From: Cytobacillus massiliigabonensis
GTDB taxonomy: Bacteria; Bacillota; Bacilli; Bacillales; Cytobacillaceae
Length of the DNA stretch: 64,000 nt
NCBI RefSeq assembly: GCF_900199725.1
Contig: NZ_LT904904.1
Coordinates: 91,298-155,297, forward strand
Reading direction: 5' to 3'
This document shows positions 23,722-33,902 of the stretch, one piece after another. Position 1 is the stretch's first letter, and every line of letters starts with the position of its first letter. The translations under genes were made by a program, and so were the position numbers. The notes beneath the pieces were generated by a model, which had not been told where the DNA came from, did no database searches, and was given only the letters and a program-made list of their open reading frames with translations.

Positions 23722-23877
23722 GAGCGCAAGCAGACTATCGCCGTACAAACTTCAGGACTCCTTCCTGCGATGGTCAGCATCGATTTGCTTACTCTCACCG
23801 TGTTTTCTTTAGCGAAAGGAAGTGTCCCTCCAGTTTGTACGGCGATGTTCAAGGCGCTTATGCTTTTCCAATGCTGC
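23722..23877 (-). repeat. Hairpin-forming intergenic repeat, family B
   Basis: This element of about 155 bp is bounded inside by a perfect inverted repeat, CGCCGTACAAACT / AGTTTGTACGGCG. It matches the copy at 45172-45330 through many shared blocks (AAACTGGAGGG, AAAGGAAACACG, AATCGATG, CCTGAAGTTTG). The outer ends resemble family A (AAAAGC..AAGCGCCTT). Its right end runs into the 3' end of yyaC and supplies that gene's last codons and stop. Confidence 0.8.
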
Positions 23878-24514
23878 CTTGAATATCCTGTTCTTTTTCA
23901 GATTCCCATTTAAATGCAGATATAATTGGACTGGAATCATATCCTAAGCTTGCTTTATAAATCCCATTAGCAATCGTTTTAGCCATATTTAGTACAAGAT
24001 GAAGCCTTGTATTTTGTAAAACAAAAAACTCCATAAATCCGCTTACATTGACAATTCCTGTTATATGAATATGTCCTACTTCAGGAAGATCTTTATTTAC
24101 ACCTGCTCCAGGTTTTACTGGACCTTCTCCAGCTTGAATCATTCCAACGCTTTTCAAACGGCCTAAGCAAGCATCAATTCCGATAATAAACGGGTTGAAA
24201 TGAGTCTTTTTTATCTCGTCTAATTTATCGGCAAGATTGACTGCATGGACGGGATTTTCAAGTGTGCCGTATACAAAAAAAGAGGATAGTTTTTTCTCTT
24301 CAAGCAATGTTCCGACAAGTGGTCCCAATGAATCACCAGTTGAGCGATCTGTTCCGATGCAGACAATGACAACTGGGCGGCTAGTGACCCCTGATGGCAA
24401 TAGATGCTTAATTGCCTTTGCTAAATCCGCAGCTGCATTTGTCTCGTCATAAGGAATTCTCGCTGCACCGTCTTTTTTATCAAACAGATTATTTCGTAAA
24501 TTCATTGGTTCCAC
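23858..24514 (-). CDS. yyaC: Spore protease YyaC (DUF1256)
   Basis: A 218-residue protein of the YyaC/DUF1256 family, related in fold to the germination protease Gpr. The conserved VCIGTDRSTGDSLGPLVGT lies near residue 50, DACLG near 120, and the GHIHITGIVNVSGFMEF segment follows. In B. subtilis it is a sporulation gene. It is encoded opposite to its neighbours. The last residues (GKA then TAA) are read from the end of a family B repeat, so the native C-terminus has probably been replaced or extended. A ribosome binding site (AAAGGGGTGG) precedes ATG 24514. Confidence 0.9.
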   Translation of the reverse strand: MEPMNLRNNLFDKKDGAARIPYDETNAAADLAKAIKHLLPSGVTSRPVVIVCIGTDRSTGDSLGPLVGTLLEEKKLSSFFVYGTLENPVHAVNLADKLDEIKKTHFNPFIIGIDACLGRLKSVGMIQAGEGPVKPGAGVNKDLPEVGHIHITGIVNVSGFMEFFVLQNTRLHLVLNMAKTIANGIYKASLGYDSSPIISAFKWESEKEQDIQGSIGKA

Positions 24515-24551
24515 CCCTTTTTCTATTAACTCAGATATCTATGAACTTTCA

Positions 24552-24705
24552 TGTTGTCCAGCTACATTACCGCCTCAGACGTACAGGACGTCGCGTTTCG
24601 ACCTCGAGCTCACAAGCCAACCCCTCCCAGAAAGGTAAAAAACTCTTTTCCGTGAGGCTCGTCTTGTGCTTGACGGGGGACGAGGTGCTATCGCATTTCG
24701 ATTAG
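24552..24705 (-). repeat. Degenerate hairpin repeat, family A
   Basis: In reverse orientation this carries GTCAAGCACAAGACGAGCCT, CACGGAAAAGAG, GGCTTGTGAGCTCGAGG and the terminal AGCTGGACAACATG, matching family A copies with many substitutions. It accounts for most of the yyaC-DUF951 gap; the remaining 180 bp show no gene. Confidence 0.65.
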
Positions 24706-24884
24706 TAGTAACAGTATACGGAAGAATTTAGCAATGTATACGTACCGATTAAATGAAAAGTGGAATCCAGGTGAAAAGACCTGTGATTTTTAAGAATATA
24801 CAATTAATAGAAGGTAGCCTTTGATAATTTTGTTCATTTAAGCTTAAATAAAGTAAAAGAGCACTACGTTTGGGAGGGTTAGCA

Positions 24885-25082
24885 GTGGAGCAAAAGGAAT
24901 TTAATTTAAATGATGTTGTTGAAATGAAAAAGGCACATCCATGTGGAACGAATCGCTGGAAAGTAATTCGGATGGGGGCAGATATCCGCATAAAATGTGA
25001 GGGATGTGCACATAGTGTGTTAATTCCCCGCAGGGAATTTGCACGTAAAATGAAAAAAATCCTTGTGAAAGGCGAGGAATAA
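24885..25082 (+). CDS. DUF951 family small protein
   Basis: A 65-residue protein of the DUF951 family, with the characteristic DVVEMKKAHPCGTNRWKVIR, GADIRIKCEGC and RREFARKMKKIL. The paired cysteines suggest a small zinc-binding fold. Function unknown. I chose GTG at 24885 because GGGAGGG lies just upstream; a TTG at 24870 is inside that region. B. subtilis has a DUF951 gene at the same place upstream of ychF. Confidence 0.9.
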   Translation: MEQKEFNLNDVVEMKKAHPCGTNRWKVIRMGADIRIKCEGCAHSVLIPRREFARKMKKILVKGEE

Positions 25083-25210
25083 CGTTCATCTGTCATGGTT
25101 TTGCCGAGTGCTTGTCTTTTCCCGCTTATATCTCTATAATTGTGAAGGGTATTACCTGAATGAAACGATATGATTTTTAATAGATATTTTTTAATAGAGG
25201 AGTGGCAATA

Positions 25211-26311
25211 ATGGCTTTAACAGCTGGGATTGTAGGATTGCCGAACGTTGGAAAGTCTACATTATTTAATGCAATTACCCAGGCGGGAGCAGAATCTGCA
25301 AACTATCCGTTCTGTACAATTGATCCGAATGTTGGAATCGTAGAGGTGCCGGATCACCGCTTAAACAAACTAACAGAGCTTGTTCAACCTAAAAAAACAG
25401 TTCCTACTGCTTTTGAATTTACGGATATCGCCGGAATTGTAAAAGGGGCTAGTAAAGGCGAAGGACTAGGAAATAAATTTCTATCACATATTCGTGAAGT
25501 GGACGCTATATGTCAAGTTGTCCGTTGCTTTGCAGATGATAATATTACACATGTATCTGGGAAAGTAAATCCGATTGATGATATCGAGATTATTAACTTA
25601 GAGTTAATCTTGGCTGACTTAGAGACAGTTGATAAGCGCATCGCTCGCGTGGGGAAAATGGCGAAGCAAAAAGATAAAGAATCTATGTTTGAAATGGAGA
25701 TTCTTGAAAAATTAAAGGAAGCGTTCGAAGCAGACATGCCTGCGCGTACGGTTGAATTTACAGAAGAACAAATGAAGGTAGCAAAAGGGCTTCATTTGTT
25801 AACGATTAAGCCTGTACTTTATGTAGCAAATGTTGGCGAAGATGATGTAGCTGATCCTTCCTCCAATGAATATGTAAAGCAAGTGAGAGAGTTTGCTGAA
25901 AAAGATAATGCAGAGGTTATTGTTATTTGTGCAAAGATTGAGTCAGAAATTGCTGAGCTTGAAGGAGAAGAAAAGGAAATGTTTCTTCAAGAGCTTGGAA
26001 TTGAAGAATCAGGTCTTGATCAGTTAATTCGTGCAGCATATAGTCTGCTTGGCTTAGCTACTTATTTTACAGCTGGTGTGCAGGAGGTTCGTGCCTGGAC
26101 GTTCCGTCAAGGAATGAAGGCTCCTCAGTGTGCAGGCGTGATCCATTCTGATTTTGAAAAGGGTTTTATTCGTGCTGAGACTGTTTCCTATGACGATTTA
26201 TTAACTGCTGGAAGTATGACAGCAGCTAAGGAAGCTGGGAAAGTACGTTTAGAAGGAAAAGAATATATCGTTAGAGATGGCGATGTTATGCACTTCCGTT
26301 TCAATGTTTAA
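25211..26311 (+). CDS. ychF: Redox-regulated ATPase YchF (Obg family)
   Basis: A 366-residue P-loop protein of the YchF/OLA1 family. It has an N-terminal G domain (GLPNVGKSTLFNA, DIAGIVKGASKGEGLGNKF), a coiled-coil insertion and a C-terminal TGS domain (VRAWTFRQGMKAP). YchF proteins hydrolyse ATP, bind ribosomes and affect oxidative stress responses. ATG at 25211 has AGAGGAG 8 nt upstream. Length equals that of B. subtilis YyaF. Confidence 0.96.
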   Translation: MALTAGIVGLPNVGKSTLFNAITQAGAESANYPFCTIDPNVGIVEVPDHRLNKLTELVQPKKTVPTAFEFTDIAGIVKGASKGEGLGNKFLSHIREVDAICQVVRCFADDNITHVSGKVNPIDDIEIINLELILADLETVDKRIARVGKMAKQKDKESMFEMEILEKLKEAFEADMPARTVEFTEEQMKVAKGLHLLTIKPVLYVANVGEDDVADPSSNEYVKQVREFAEKDNAEVIVICAKIESEIAELEGEEKEMFLQELGIEESGLDQLIRAAYSLLGLATYFTAGVQEVRAWTFRQGMKAPQCAGVIHSDFEKGFIRAETVSYDDLLTAGSMTAAKEAGKVRLEGKEYIVRDGDVMHFRFNV

Positions 26312-26326
26312 TAATGAACGAAATCA

Positions 26327-26359
26327 AAAACACTGCAGATTCTATCTGCAGTGTTTTTT
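26327..26359 (+). terminator. ychF terminator
   Basis: CACTGCAGAT and ATCTGCAGTG form a perfect 10-bp stem with a TCT loop, flanked by A4 and T6. It is symmetrical enough to act in both directions. Confidence 0.9.
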
Positions 26360-26459
26360 GCTGATTAGACCTTAGCCTGATAAGTAAAGAGGACCTGCAT
26401 TGCAAAAGTTGAACTTATATGATATACTTTCATCTTGTGAGTAATGAATAATTGCTCCT

Positions 26460-26490
26460 TGCCCGTATAGTCGGGCCGTTTAGACCAAAA
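26460..26490 (+). promoter_or_regulatory. Candidate S6:S18-binding leader of rpsF
   Basis: GCCCG and CGGGC pair around TATAGT, directly followed by CCG, about 20 nt upstream of the rpsF ribosome binding site. Bacterial rpsF leaders contain a motif with a CCG trinucleotide that binds the S6:S18 complex for feedback control. The position and CCG fit; I could not align it to the family. Confidence 0.55.
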
Positions 26491-26503
26491 GGAGGTGAAA
26501 GTG

Positions 26504-26791
26504 ATGAGAAAGTACGAAATTATGTACATCATCCGCCCAAACATTGAAGATGAGGCTAAGAAGGCTCTTATCGAGCGTTTTAACACAATCTTAACTGATA
26601 ACGGTGCGGAATTGACTGATTCTAAAGAATGGGGTAAGCGTCGTTTAGCTTATGAAATCAATGATTTCCGCGATGGCTACTACCAATTAATGCACGTGAA
26701 TGCTGAAGCAAAAGCAGTAGATGAGTTCACACGTTTAGCTAAGATCAACGAAGACATTATCCGTCATATCGTTGTTAAAGACGAAAAATAA
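26504..26791 (+). CDS. rpsF: 30S ribosomal protein S6
   Basis: A 95-residue S6 starting [13 protein letters not shown], with [10 protein letters not shown] and the acidic-basic tail. It assembles with S18 on the 30S platform. ATG at 26504 has AAAGGAGG upstream; a GTG at 26495 overlaps that site. It is first in the rpsF-ssb-rpsR operon. Confidence 0.97.
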   Translation: MRKYEIMYIIRPNIEDEAKKALIERFNTILTDNGAELTDSKEWGKRRLAYEINDFRDGYYQLMHVNAEAKAVDEFTRLAKINEDIIRHIVVKDEK

Positions 26792-26809
26792 TAGATTGCT
26801 TTACCAAAA

Positions 26810-26825
26810 TGTTCCATGTGGAACA
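26810..26825. promoter_or_regulatory. parS-like palindrome between rpsF and ssb
   Basis: TGTTCCATGTGGAACA is a perfect 16-bp palindrome differing from parS at two symmetric positions (T for C, G for A). It lies 18 bp after the rpsF stop and just upstream of the ssb ribosome binding site. It may be a weak ParB or Noc site, or another dimeric regulator's site. Confidence 0.4.
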
Positions 26826-26848
26826 ATGGTTGGAAGGAGTTGATTCTA

Positions 26849-27361
26849 ATGATGAACCGTGTTGTTCTTGTCGGACGTTTGACAAAGGATCCAGAATTGC
26901 GGTATACCCCAAATGGAGTGCCAGTTGCAACTTTTACTCTTGCAGTGAATCGTACATTTACGAATCAGCAAGGCGAACGAGAAGCAGACTTTATTAACTG
27001 TGTGATTTGGAGAAAGCCAGCTGAAAACGTAGCAAATTTCTTGAAAAAGGGAAGTCTTGCAGGCGTTGATGGACGCATTCAAACACGCAGTTATGAAGGC
27101 CAAGACGGCAAGCGCGTATATGTGACTGAAGTTCAGGCTGAAAGTGTTCAATTCTTAGAACCGCGCAACAGCAATAGTAATAGAAGTGATAGCGCAGGCT
27201 ACGGCTCTCCTAGGGAACAGGATTTCCCATTTGGGAACAACAACAATCAGAATCAACAACCGCAGTACAACCGAGATAATCAGGGATATACACGTGTAGA
27301 CAAAGATCCATTTGCCAATGACGGTCAAATTGATATTTCAGATGATGATCTGCCGTTCTAA
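26849..27361 (+). CDS. ssb: Single-stranded DNA-binding protein
   Basis: A 170-residue SSB. An OB fold occupies residues 1 to about 105 ([38 protein letters not shown]). A flexible Asn/Gln-rich linker follows, and the protein ends in the protein-interaction tip DISDDDLPF. It coats single strands and recruits repair and replication proteins. The double ATG at 26849/26852 follows AAGGAG; an upstream ATG at 26816 is inside the palindrome and has no ribosome binding site. It lies in the S6-SSB-S18 operon. Confidence 0.96.
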   Translation: MMNRVVLVGRLTKDPELRYTPNGVPVATFTLAVNRTFTNQQGEREADFINCVIWRKPAENVANFLKKGSLAGVDGRIQTRSYEGQDGKRVYVTEVQAESVQFLEPRNSNSNRSDSAGYGSPREQDFPFGNNNNQNQQPQYNRDNQGYTRVDKDPFANDGQIDISDDDLPF

Positions 27362-27389
27362 AAACCGATTATTTTATCATACAATATAA

Positions 27390-27647
<258 letters not shown>

Positions 27648-27654
27648 TTTTTAT

Positions 27655-27683
27655 AAAGACACCGAATCTTCGGTGTCTTTTTT
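27655..27683 (+). terminator. rpsR terminator
   Basis: AAAGACACCGAA and TTCGGTGTCTTT form a 12-bp stem with a TC loop, followed by Ts. The remaining gap to 27961 is AT-rich and holds no feature I can identify besides, presumably, the promoter of the next gene. Confidence 0.9.
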
Positions 27684-27961
27684 GTGTGTGGAAAATTATA
27701 AATATTTACACTAATGTGTAAGTGTAATAAATATCCAAAAGTGTAAAAAACTTTCAAATATCCAGAAAAAAATTATATGAAAATATTAAAACTATGTAGA
27801 TTTATGTCGAAATAATGACTGATTACTTATTTTGATGGAATAAGGGGAGAAAGAGAATAGGAATAACGAAATGTGAGGCGCATGGGAATTAGTTCCATAA
27901 TTAAGGGACATACAAAGATATTGTTCAAAAAAAATTTAGTCTAAAAAAGGGGGAAAACATC

Positions 27962-29953
27962 GTGTTAAAGTCAATTAAAGGCAAACTGATTTTACTGATT
28001 TCTGGCTTATTTATTGCAGTTCTTTTAACAGTTGGCTTTTTTGTATATCAGCAGACAGATCATGAAATTGAAAAAGAAGTAGTTGGTCAAACAAAGAGCA
28101 TTGTTGCTGAAATGAATAATTCACTTCAATTATTTCTAGAAAAATATTCTTCGAACATGCAATTTTTATCGGAATCCCAGCGTGTGAAGGATTATATTAA
28201 GTCGGCTGAAAATGAAAAAGCAAACATTGAATTAGAAAAAGATTTTACTAATTTCCTTGATAAAAATAAAGATGTTGCATCTATTTATGCAGCGAGTGCG
28301 AATAAAGATTTAAAAATTATGCCAAAAGCTGATTTACCACCTGATTTCGATCCAACTTCTCGGGATTGGTATAAAAAAGCTGTAGAAAATCCGGATCAAG
28401 TATTATGGAGCGAGCCGTATGAAGATGCGGCAACAAAGGAATATGTAGTTACGGCTTCCTATGCTATTAAAGAAGGATCTAAAGTAATTGGTGTAATCGG
28501 ACTAGATATTAAGCTTACTGATGTAACAAATATGATTAGTTCTGTACGAATCGGATACAATGGATATCCTTTTGTCTTTTCTCGGGAAGGTACAGCAATC
28601 GTCCATCCGACAGAGAGAAGCAATAACTTGATGGACCTTTCATTTATTAAAGAAATGTATGAGCATCAAAAGGGCGACGGAGTTATTGAGTACGTGTATG
28701 AAGGTGCAGATAAGAAGTTAGTTTTTGATACTGTACCAAATACAGAGTGGAAGGTGGGCGCAGCCTATTCCGATAAGGATTTAATGGTGACAGCCCTAAA
28801 AATTAGAAACAGTATTGTCCTTATTTCAATAATCGGTCTTATAGTCGCTATAGCCATTACTTATTTTGTTGCTGTTGGGCTGACAAAGCCTCTCACAGTG
28901 CTTAAAAAGGCATTTAATCAAGTATCAGATGGAAATTTGATGGTGAAAGTAAATGTAACTTCTAAGGATGAGATTGGTGAATTAAGCGGTCATTTTAATA
29001 CGATGGTAGAAAATATGAAGTCGATTCTGACCGCGGTAAATCTATCTGTTAATAATGTGAAAGAATCTGCGGAAAGTTTAAGTGCTGTTTCTGAAGAAAC
29101 AAATGCTTCTAGTGAGGAAATGGCCGCTGCTATTAATGAAATTGCCAAGGGTGCTACGCAATCTGCTGCAGAAGCGGAATCAGCGAATCAATTGTCTAGT
29201 CAGCTAAGTAATCAAATTAATGATATTAGCGAAAAAGCGACTGAGATGACTTCACTAGCTGAAAAGGCTGATGATATTAATCAATCGGGAATCAAGCAAA
29301 TTGGCCATTTAAAAGGATCATTTACGACATCAAGGGAATACCTTGGCTCCATGGAAGAAGTGATCACTGATTTGGAAAATAAGATTGAAAAGATAGAAAA
29401 GGTTATGACTACTATTACAGAAATAAGCTCACAAACGAATCTATTAGCTTTAAATGCTAGTATTGAAGCTGCCCGTGCAGGCGAACATGGGAAGGGCTTT
29501 GCAGTTGTAGCTGAAGAGGTAAGGAAGCTTGCAGAGCAATCAGTTGTAGCTACGGATGAAGTGAAGTTGACTATTACTGATATCCAAAACGGTGCGTTAC
29601 AAGCTGTTGAATCAATGAATAAGACGAAGGAAACCTTTAATCAGCAATCTGAAGTGGTAAGTGAAACGGAGCAAAGCTTCGAAAACATATCCGAACTTGT
29701 TGAGAGAATGAGAAACTCTATCCTTTATATAAGCAATGAGATGATTCACCTTGCTGAGAGTAAAGAAGATGTAGTAAGCGGCATTCATAGCATGGCTGCG
29801 ATGGCAGAACAGGCAGCCGCATCTTGTGAGGAAGTAAGTGCTTCTACAGATGAACAGCTTCATGCACTTCAGTCAGTTGCTGAATCAGCGGAACAATTAA
29901 CGGAATTAAGCAATGAACTAAAAGATATTGTAGAAAAGTTTAAAATTAATTAA
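27962..29953 (+). CDS. Methyl-accepting chemotaxis protein with dCache sensor
   Basis: A 663-residue chemoreceptor. The first membrane segment is residues 8-29 and an extracellular double-Cache domain covers about 35-275. Its SRDWY, W.EPY.D and GVIGLDI residues resemble the amino-acid-binding dCache class. A second segment follows (about 280-303), then HAMP and a long signalling domain with the hairpin tip [20 protein letters not shown]. It should control the CheA kinase. GTG at 27962 has AAGGGGG upstream. It stands alone between rpsR and yybS, with its own terminator, so it is probably an insertion into the conserved order. Confidence 0.93.
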   Translation: MLKSIKGKLILLISGLFIAVLLTVGFFVYQQTDHEIEKEVVGQTKSIVAEMNNSLQLFLEKYSSNMQFLSESQRVKDYIKSAENEKANIELEKDFTNFLDKNKDVASIYAASANKDLKIMPKADLPPDFDPTSRDWYKKAVENPDQVLWSEPYEDAATKEYVVTASYAIKEGSKVIGVIGLDIKLTDVTNMISSVRIGYNGYPFVFSREGTAIVHPTERSNNLMDLSFIKEMYEHQKGDGVIEYVYEGADKKLVFDTVPNTEWKVGAAYSDKDLMVTALKIRNSIVLISIIGLIVAIAITYFVAVGLTKPLTVLKKAFNQVSDGNLMVKVNVTSKDEIGELSGHFNTMVENMKSILTAVNLSVNNVKESAESLSAVSEETNASSEEMAAAINEIAKGATQSAAEAESANQLSSQLSNQINDISEKATEMTSLAEKADDINQSGIKQIGHLKGSFTTSREYLGSMEEVITDLENKIEKIEKVMTTITEISSQTNLLALNASIEAARAGEHGKGFAVVAEEVRKLAEQSVVATDEVKLTITDIQNGALQAVESMNKTKETFNQQSEVVSETEQSFENISELVERMRNSILYISNEMIHLAESKEDVVSGIHSMAAMAEQAAASCEEVSASTDEQLHALQSVAESAEQLTELSNELKDIVEKFKIN

Positions 29954-29959
29954 AGAGAG

Positions 29960-29992
29960 AAAGGGATATCATTGAAATGATATCCCTTTTCC
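29960..29992 (+). terminator. Terminator after the chemoreceptor gene
   Basis: AAAGGGATATCATT and AATGATATCCCTTT are perfect complements around GA, followed by a short T run. Confidence 0.85.
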
Positions 29993-30134
29993 ATTAGAAT
30001 CAGATTTTTCTGAAAAATAAATAGGTCGACTACTTAATACTAGCATTGTCCCTGTGCAAAGTGCCGCATGGTTGAAACTCTCGATATTACTAGCTAAAAT
30101 AGACTTTATGAGTGCCCATCTAGGGGGTGGAAAT

Positions 30135-31079
30135 TTGAATCATGCACATAAATTAACGCAAGGAGCACTTTGTTTAGCTATTTTTGCTGTTTTAATATTA
30201 ATCACGATCTTTATTCCCGTGTTAGGGCTGGTTACGAACTTATTTTTAGCAGTCCCGTTTATATTATTTGCCGCTAAGAATACCCGAATGGATTCTTTTG
30301 TTTTCCTCGTTGCCGCGATTATTCTGTCTATGATGGTAGGAACGGTTCTAGCCATTCCATTTACATTATCTTATGGTATAGCAGGCCTTGTAATCGGGCA
30401 TTTTATCCAAGAAAAAAGGAGCAGAGCTTTTTCATTTATTGCTTCTACGCTAGTATTTTTAATGACCTTAATTGTAGAATATGCCGTATTGGCTGTTATT
30501 TTTAAGATGAATATCATTGAAGAATTGATTCGTGCGATGAGGGATTCTCTCGATCAATCTGCGGCAATTTTTGAAATGTTGGGCCGAAATGTTGATGGGG
30601 CCGCTATGGAACAATTTGAAGCAATGATTAACATGATTGAGTCCTTGACACCCAGTTTATTCGTTATGACCTCTGTAGCTGCTGTTTTATTGATCGAGTT
30701 AGTTTCTTTTCCGATCGTAAAAAGGTTTGGGGTGATCCCACAACAAAGAACACTCTTTAAAGAAATTACTTTGCCAAAAAGCATCCTTTGGTATTACCTG
30801 GTAATTATGCTGGCATCGTTTATATTAAAACCTGAAGAGGGAGATTATTGGTATTTAGCATTGGTCAATCTGTCGTTTATCCTTCAGCTTTGTATGGTTG
30901 TTCAAGGGCTGGCATTTATATTCTATATTTGTCATAAGAAAGGCATACCTAAAGCAGTTCCTATTATTGCAGCAGTCTTCACAATCTTTCCCCCAATTCT
31001 CCTTCCTATTGTTAGGATATTAGGTATAATTGACTTAGGGTTTGAATTAAGGAAAAGGTTAGAAAATAAAAATGGATAA
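30135..31079 (+). CDS. yybS: YybS family membrane protein (DUF2232)
   Basis: A 314-residue membrane protein with about eight hydrophobic segments, matching the DUF2232/YybS family always found upstream of gdpP in Bacillus. Function is unknown. The start is TTG at 30135 (NHAHKLTQGALCL), with GGGGGTGG upstream; the longer frame from 30054 has no ribosome binding site. The gdpP gene follows after about 70 bp, so they are probably co-transcribed. Confidence 0.88.
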   Translation: MNHAHKLTQGALCLAIFAVLILITIFIPVLGLVTNLFLAVPFILFAAKNTRMDSFVFLVAAIILSMMVGTVLAIPFTLSYGIAGLVIGHFIQEKRSRAFSFIASTLVFLMTLIVEYAVLAVIFKMNIIEELIRAMRDSLDQSAAIFEMLGRNVDGAAMEQFEAMINMIESLTPSLFVMTSVAAVLLIELVSFPIVKRFGVIPQQRTLFKEITLPKSILWYYLVIMLASFILKPEEGDYWYLALVNLSFILQLCMVVQGLAFIFYICHKKGIPKAVPIIAAVFTIFPPILLPIVRILGIIDLGFELRKRLENKNG

Positions 31080-31148
31080 ATGAGTGTTCAAAAGGAAATC
31101 GAGACTTTTTGAATGTCATCTAACACTACTGTTTGGGAGCTGAAAAAA

Positions 31149-33122
31149 ATGCCATCTTATATAGAAAAGCGGTCCATTCGCTATCCCATTTTTGGGCTGA
31201 TGGGCATAACAGTGGTGCTTCTCGGAGTATTAGCGTATTATAACTGGCTTTTGAGTATTATAGGGGTATTTCTTTCCTTTCTTCCTTTTTATTATATTTT
31301 AAAAATGGATGCAATGCAGAGGAAGGAAACAGAAGAATACATAACCACTCTATCCTATCGGGTCAAAAAAGTCGGTGAAGAGGCTTTGATGGAAATGCCC
31401 ATTGGGATTATGCTGATTAATGATGATTATTTCATCGAATGGACCAATCCCTTTCTAGCCTCCTGTTTTGATGAAGATACGTTAGTGGGAAGATCGCTTT
31501 ATGATGTCGGGGATTTACTCATACCCTTAATAAAGCAGGAAGTGGAAACCGAAATCATTACTCTTCATGATCGGAAATTTCGTGTCATTCTAAAACTTGA
31601 AGAACGGCTGTTATACTTTTTCGATGTAACAGAACAAACAGAAATTGAAAAAATGTATCAGGAAGAAAGAACTGTGCTGTCTATAATTTTCCTGGATAAT
31701 TATGATGATTTGACACAGGGGATGGATGACCAGACGAGAAGCAGCATGAACAATATGGTGACTTCCATTTTAAATAAGTGGGCAGTTGATAATGGTGTAT
31801 TCTTAAAACGAGTTTCTTCAGAAAGATTTATAGCTGTCTATAATGAGCAAATACTTCAGCAGCTTGAAAAAGGGAAATTTACTATTCTTGATGAGGTAAG
31901 AGAAACAACATCAAAACAAAATATCCCTTTAACCTTAAGTATTGGTGTGGGAACGGGTGTATCATCGCTTCCAGAGCTTGGTGTTCTTGCCCAATCCAGT
32001 CTTGACTTAGCACTTGGACGAGGCGGAGATCAAGTGGCTATTAAACAGACAAATGGAAAAGTGAAATTTTTCGGCGGAAAAACAAATCCAGTTGAAAAAA
32101 GGACGAGGGTTCGTGCACGAGTTATTGCCCACGCATTGAAGGAATTAATAACTGAAAGTGATAAAGTTATTATCATGGGACATAAAAACCCGGATATGGA
32201 TGCGATTGGGGCAGCAATTGGTATTCAAAAGATTGCAGAAATGAATAAACGTGAAGGGTATATTGTTGTGAATTTCCAGGAAATTGACACAAGTATCCAG
32301 CGATTAATGACAGAAATACAAAAGAAGGAAGAATTATTCGCAAAGTTTATCACCCCTGCACAGGCACTTGAAATTGCAACTGAAGATACATTATTAGTTG
32401 TCGTTGATACACATAAACCTTCGATGGTGATTGAGGAAAGGCTTATTCATAGGCTTGAACATGTTGTTGTAATCGACCATCATCGTCGTGCTGAAGAGTT
32501 TATTAAAAATCCATTGCTTGTTTATATGGAGCCATACGCTTCTTCAACAGCAGAGCTTGTAACCGAGCTGCTTGAATATCAGCCAAAGAATGTGAAGGTC
32601 GAAATGCTTGAAGCTACTGCATTATTGGCAGGGATTATTGTTGATACGAAGAGCTTCTCACTACGAACAGGTTCACGGACATTTGATGCAGCTTCTTATT
32701 TGCGCTCGCTTGGAGCCGATACTGTTCTTGTGCAGAAGTTTTTAAAAGAAGATGTAGAGACGTATATTAAACGCTCAAAAATCATTGAGAATGTATACTT
32801 TTATCGAGACGGGATTGCCATTGCAAAGGGGCATTCTGATGAAGAGTATAGCCAAGTACTGATCGCACAGACGGCTGACACCTTATTAACGATGGATGGG
32901 GTCATTGCCTCATTTGTCATCTCCAAAAGGTCAGAATATACAGTTGGTGTAAGTGCGCGTTCGCTAGGCGATGTAAATGTGCAAGTCATAATGGAAAATC
33001 TTGAAGGCGGAGGGCATTTAACTAATGCAGCTACTCAGCTCTCAGATGTTTCACTAGATGAAGTAGAAGAACGCTTGCAGCATGTAATTGATGAGTATAT
33101 AGAAGGGAGAAAGAAAGTATGA
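31149..33122 (+). CDS. gdpP: Cyclic-di-AMP phosphodiesterase GdpP
   Basis: A 657-residue membrane enzyme that degrades c-di-AMP. It has two membrane segments (about 10-55), a PAS domain, a degenerate GGDEF domain (the catalytic loop reads SSERFIAV) and a C-terminal DHH-DHHA1 module with [28 protein letters not shown] and [14 protein letters not shown] at 31149 gives [13 protein letters not shown], matching B. subtilis, with GGGAG upstream; an ATG at 31113 lacks a ribosome binding site. The stop overlaps the rplI start by 4 bp. Confidence 0.96.
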   Translation: MPSYIEKRSIRYPIFGLMGITVVLLGVLAYYNWLLSIIGVFLSFLPFYYILKMDAMQRKETEEYITTLSYRVKKVGEEALMEMPIGIMLINDDYFIEWTNPFLASCFDEDTLVGRSLYDVGDLLIPLIKQEVETEIITLHDRKFRVILKLEERLLYFFDVTEQTEIEKMYQEERTVLSIIFLDNYDDLTQGMDDQTRSSMNNMVTSILNKWAVDNGVFLKRVSSERFIAVYNEQILQQLEKGKFTILDEVRETTSKQNIPLTLSIGVGTGVSSLPELGVLAQSSLDLALGRGGDQVAIKQTNGKVKFFGGKTNPVEKRTRVRARVIAHALKELITESDKVIIMGHKNPDMDAIGAAIGIQKIAEMNKREGYIVVNFQEIDTSIQRLMTEIQKKEELFAKFITPAQALEIATEDTLLVVVDTHKPSMVIEERLIHRLEHVVVIDHHRRAEEFIKNPLLVYMEPYASSTAELVTELLEYQPKNVKVEMLEATALLAGIIVDTKSFSLRTGSRTFDAASYLRSLGADTVLVQKFLKEDVETYIKRSKIIENVYFYRDGIAIAKGHSDEEYSQVLIAQTADTLLTMDGVIASFVISKRSEYTVGVSARSLGDVNVQVIMENLEGGGHLTNAATQLSDVSLDEVEERLQHVIDEYIEGRKKV

Positions 33123-33568
33123 AGGTTATATTTTTGAAAGATGTTAAAGGTAAAGGAAAAAAAGGAGAGGTGAAAAATGTTGCTGATGGGTATGCACAAA
33201 ACTTCCTAATTAAGCAAGGTTTAGCAGTAGAGGCGAACCAGGCAAACGTCAGCACATTAAATGCCCAAAAGAAAAAAGAAGAAAAACTTGCTGCTGAAGA
33301 GCTTGCAGATGCAAAAAAACTAAAGGAAGTAATGGATAAAATTACTTTAGAATTCTCAACAAAAGCAGGAGAAGGCGGTCGTTTATTCGGTTCTATTACG
33401 AGCAAACAGATTGCCGAAGAACTTCAAAAAGCTCATAATCTAAAAGTGGATAAACGGAAAATTGAACTGCCTGATGCGATACGCACACTAGGCTATACAA
33501 AGGTGTCTGTCAAGCTTCATGCTGAAGTGACAGCTACACTAAATGTTCATGTAAAAGAAGCAAACTAA
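33119..33568 (+). CDS. rplI: 50S ribosomal protein L9
   Basis: A 149-residue L9 starting [20 protein letters not shown], with a long central helix and a C-terminal domain ([28 protein letters not shown]). ATG overlaps the gdpP stop as ATGA, a coupling conserved in Bacillus. A terminator follows. Confidence 0.97.
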   Translation: MKVIFLKDVKGKGKKGEVKNVADGYAQNFLIKQGLAVEANQANVSTLNAQKKKEEKLAAEELADAKKLKEVMDKITLEFSTKAGEGGRLFGSITSKQIAEELQKAHNLKVDKRKIELPDAIRTLGYTKVSVKLHAEVTATLNVHVKEAN

Positions 33569-33615
33569 ATTTGGAAGTTCCATTTACACATAAACATGAT
33601 AAAATAGAAGAGTTG

Positions 33616-33654
33616 AAAAAAATGTGATCGGTTCTTGCTGATCACATTTTTTCT
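33616..33654 (+). terminator. rplI terminator
   Basis: AAAAAATGTGATC and GATCACATTTTTT pair around a 10-nt loop. Confidence 0.85.
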
Positions 33655-33730
33655 AGGTGTTTGTATGTAATGATAGTGCTTGGTCTAAATGATAATGTTA
33701 TAGATTTGATTAATAGATTTTAATTTTCAG

Positions 33731-33882
33731 TGCCTGGTCAAGGCGCTTCCGCTTTTAACGATATCCAGCTGCAGCGCCTAGGGGCTCGAGGTCATAAGCC
33801 AATCCTCCCAAAAAGGTAAAGAACACCTTTCCGTGAGGCTCGTCTTATGCTTGTCGCCCCTAAACAAGGCGCTTCCGCTTTT
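33731..33882 (-). repeat. Hairpin repeats, family A (one full copy plus one end)
   Basis: In reverse orientation a full copy (33765-33882) begins AAAAGCGGAAGCGCCTTGTT. It has GACAAGCATAAGACGAGC, an inner AAGGTGTTCTTTACCTT hairpin, GGCTTATGACCTCGAGCCCC and AGGCGCTGCAGCTGGA. A second truncated AAAAGCGGAAGCGCCTTG lies at 33741-33758. The element ends only 20 bp before the dnaC start, so the dnaC leader carries it. Confidence 0.85.
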
Positions 33883-33902
33883 AATATAAGGAGGTTTTAT
33901 TG

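Noticed and set aside
24412-24705. 97-codon open frame after yyaC
   Set aside because: It overlaps the 5' end of yyaC on the other strand and a degenerate hairpin repeat.
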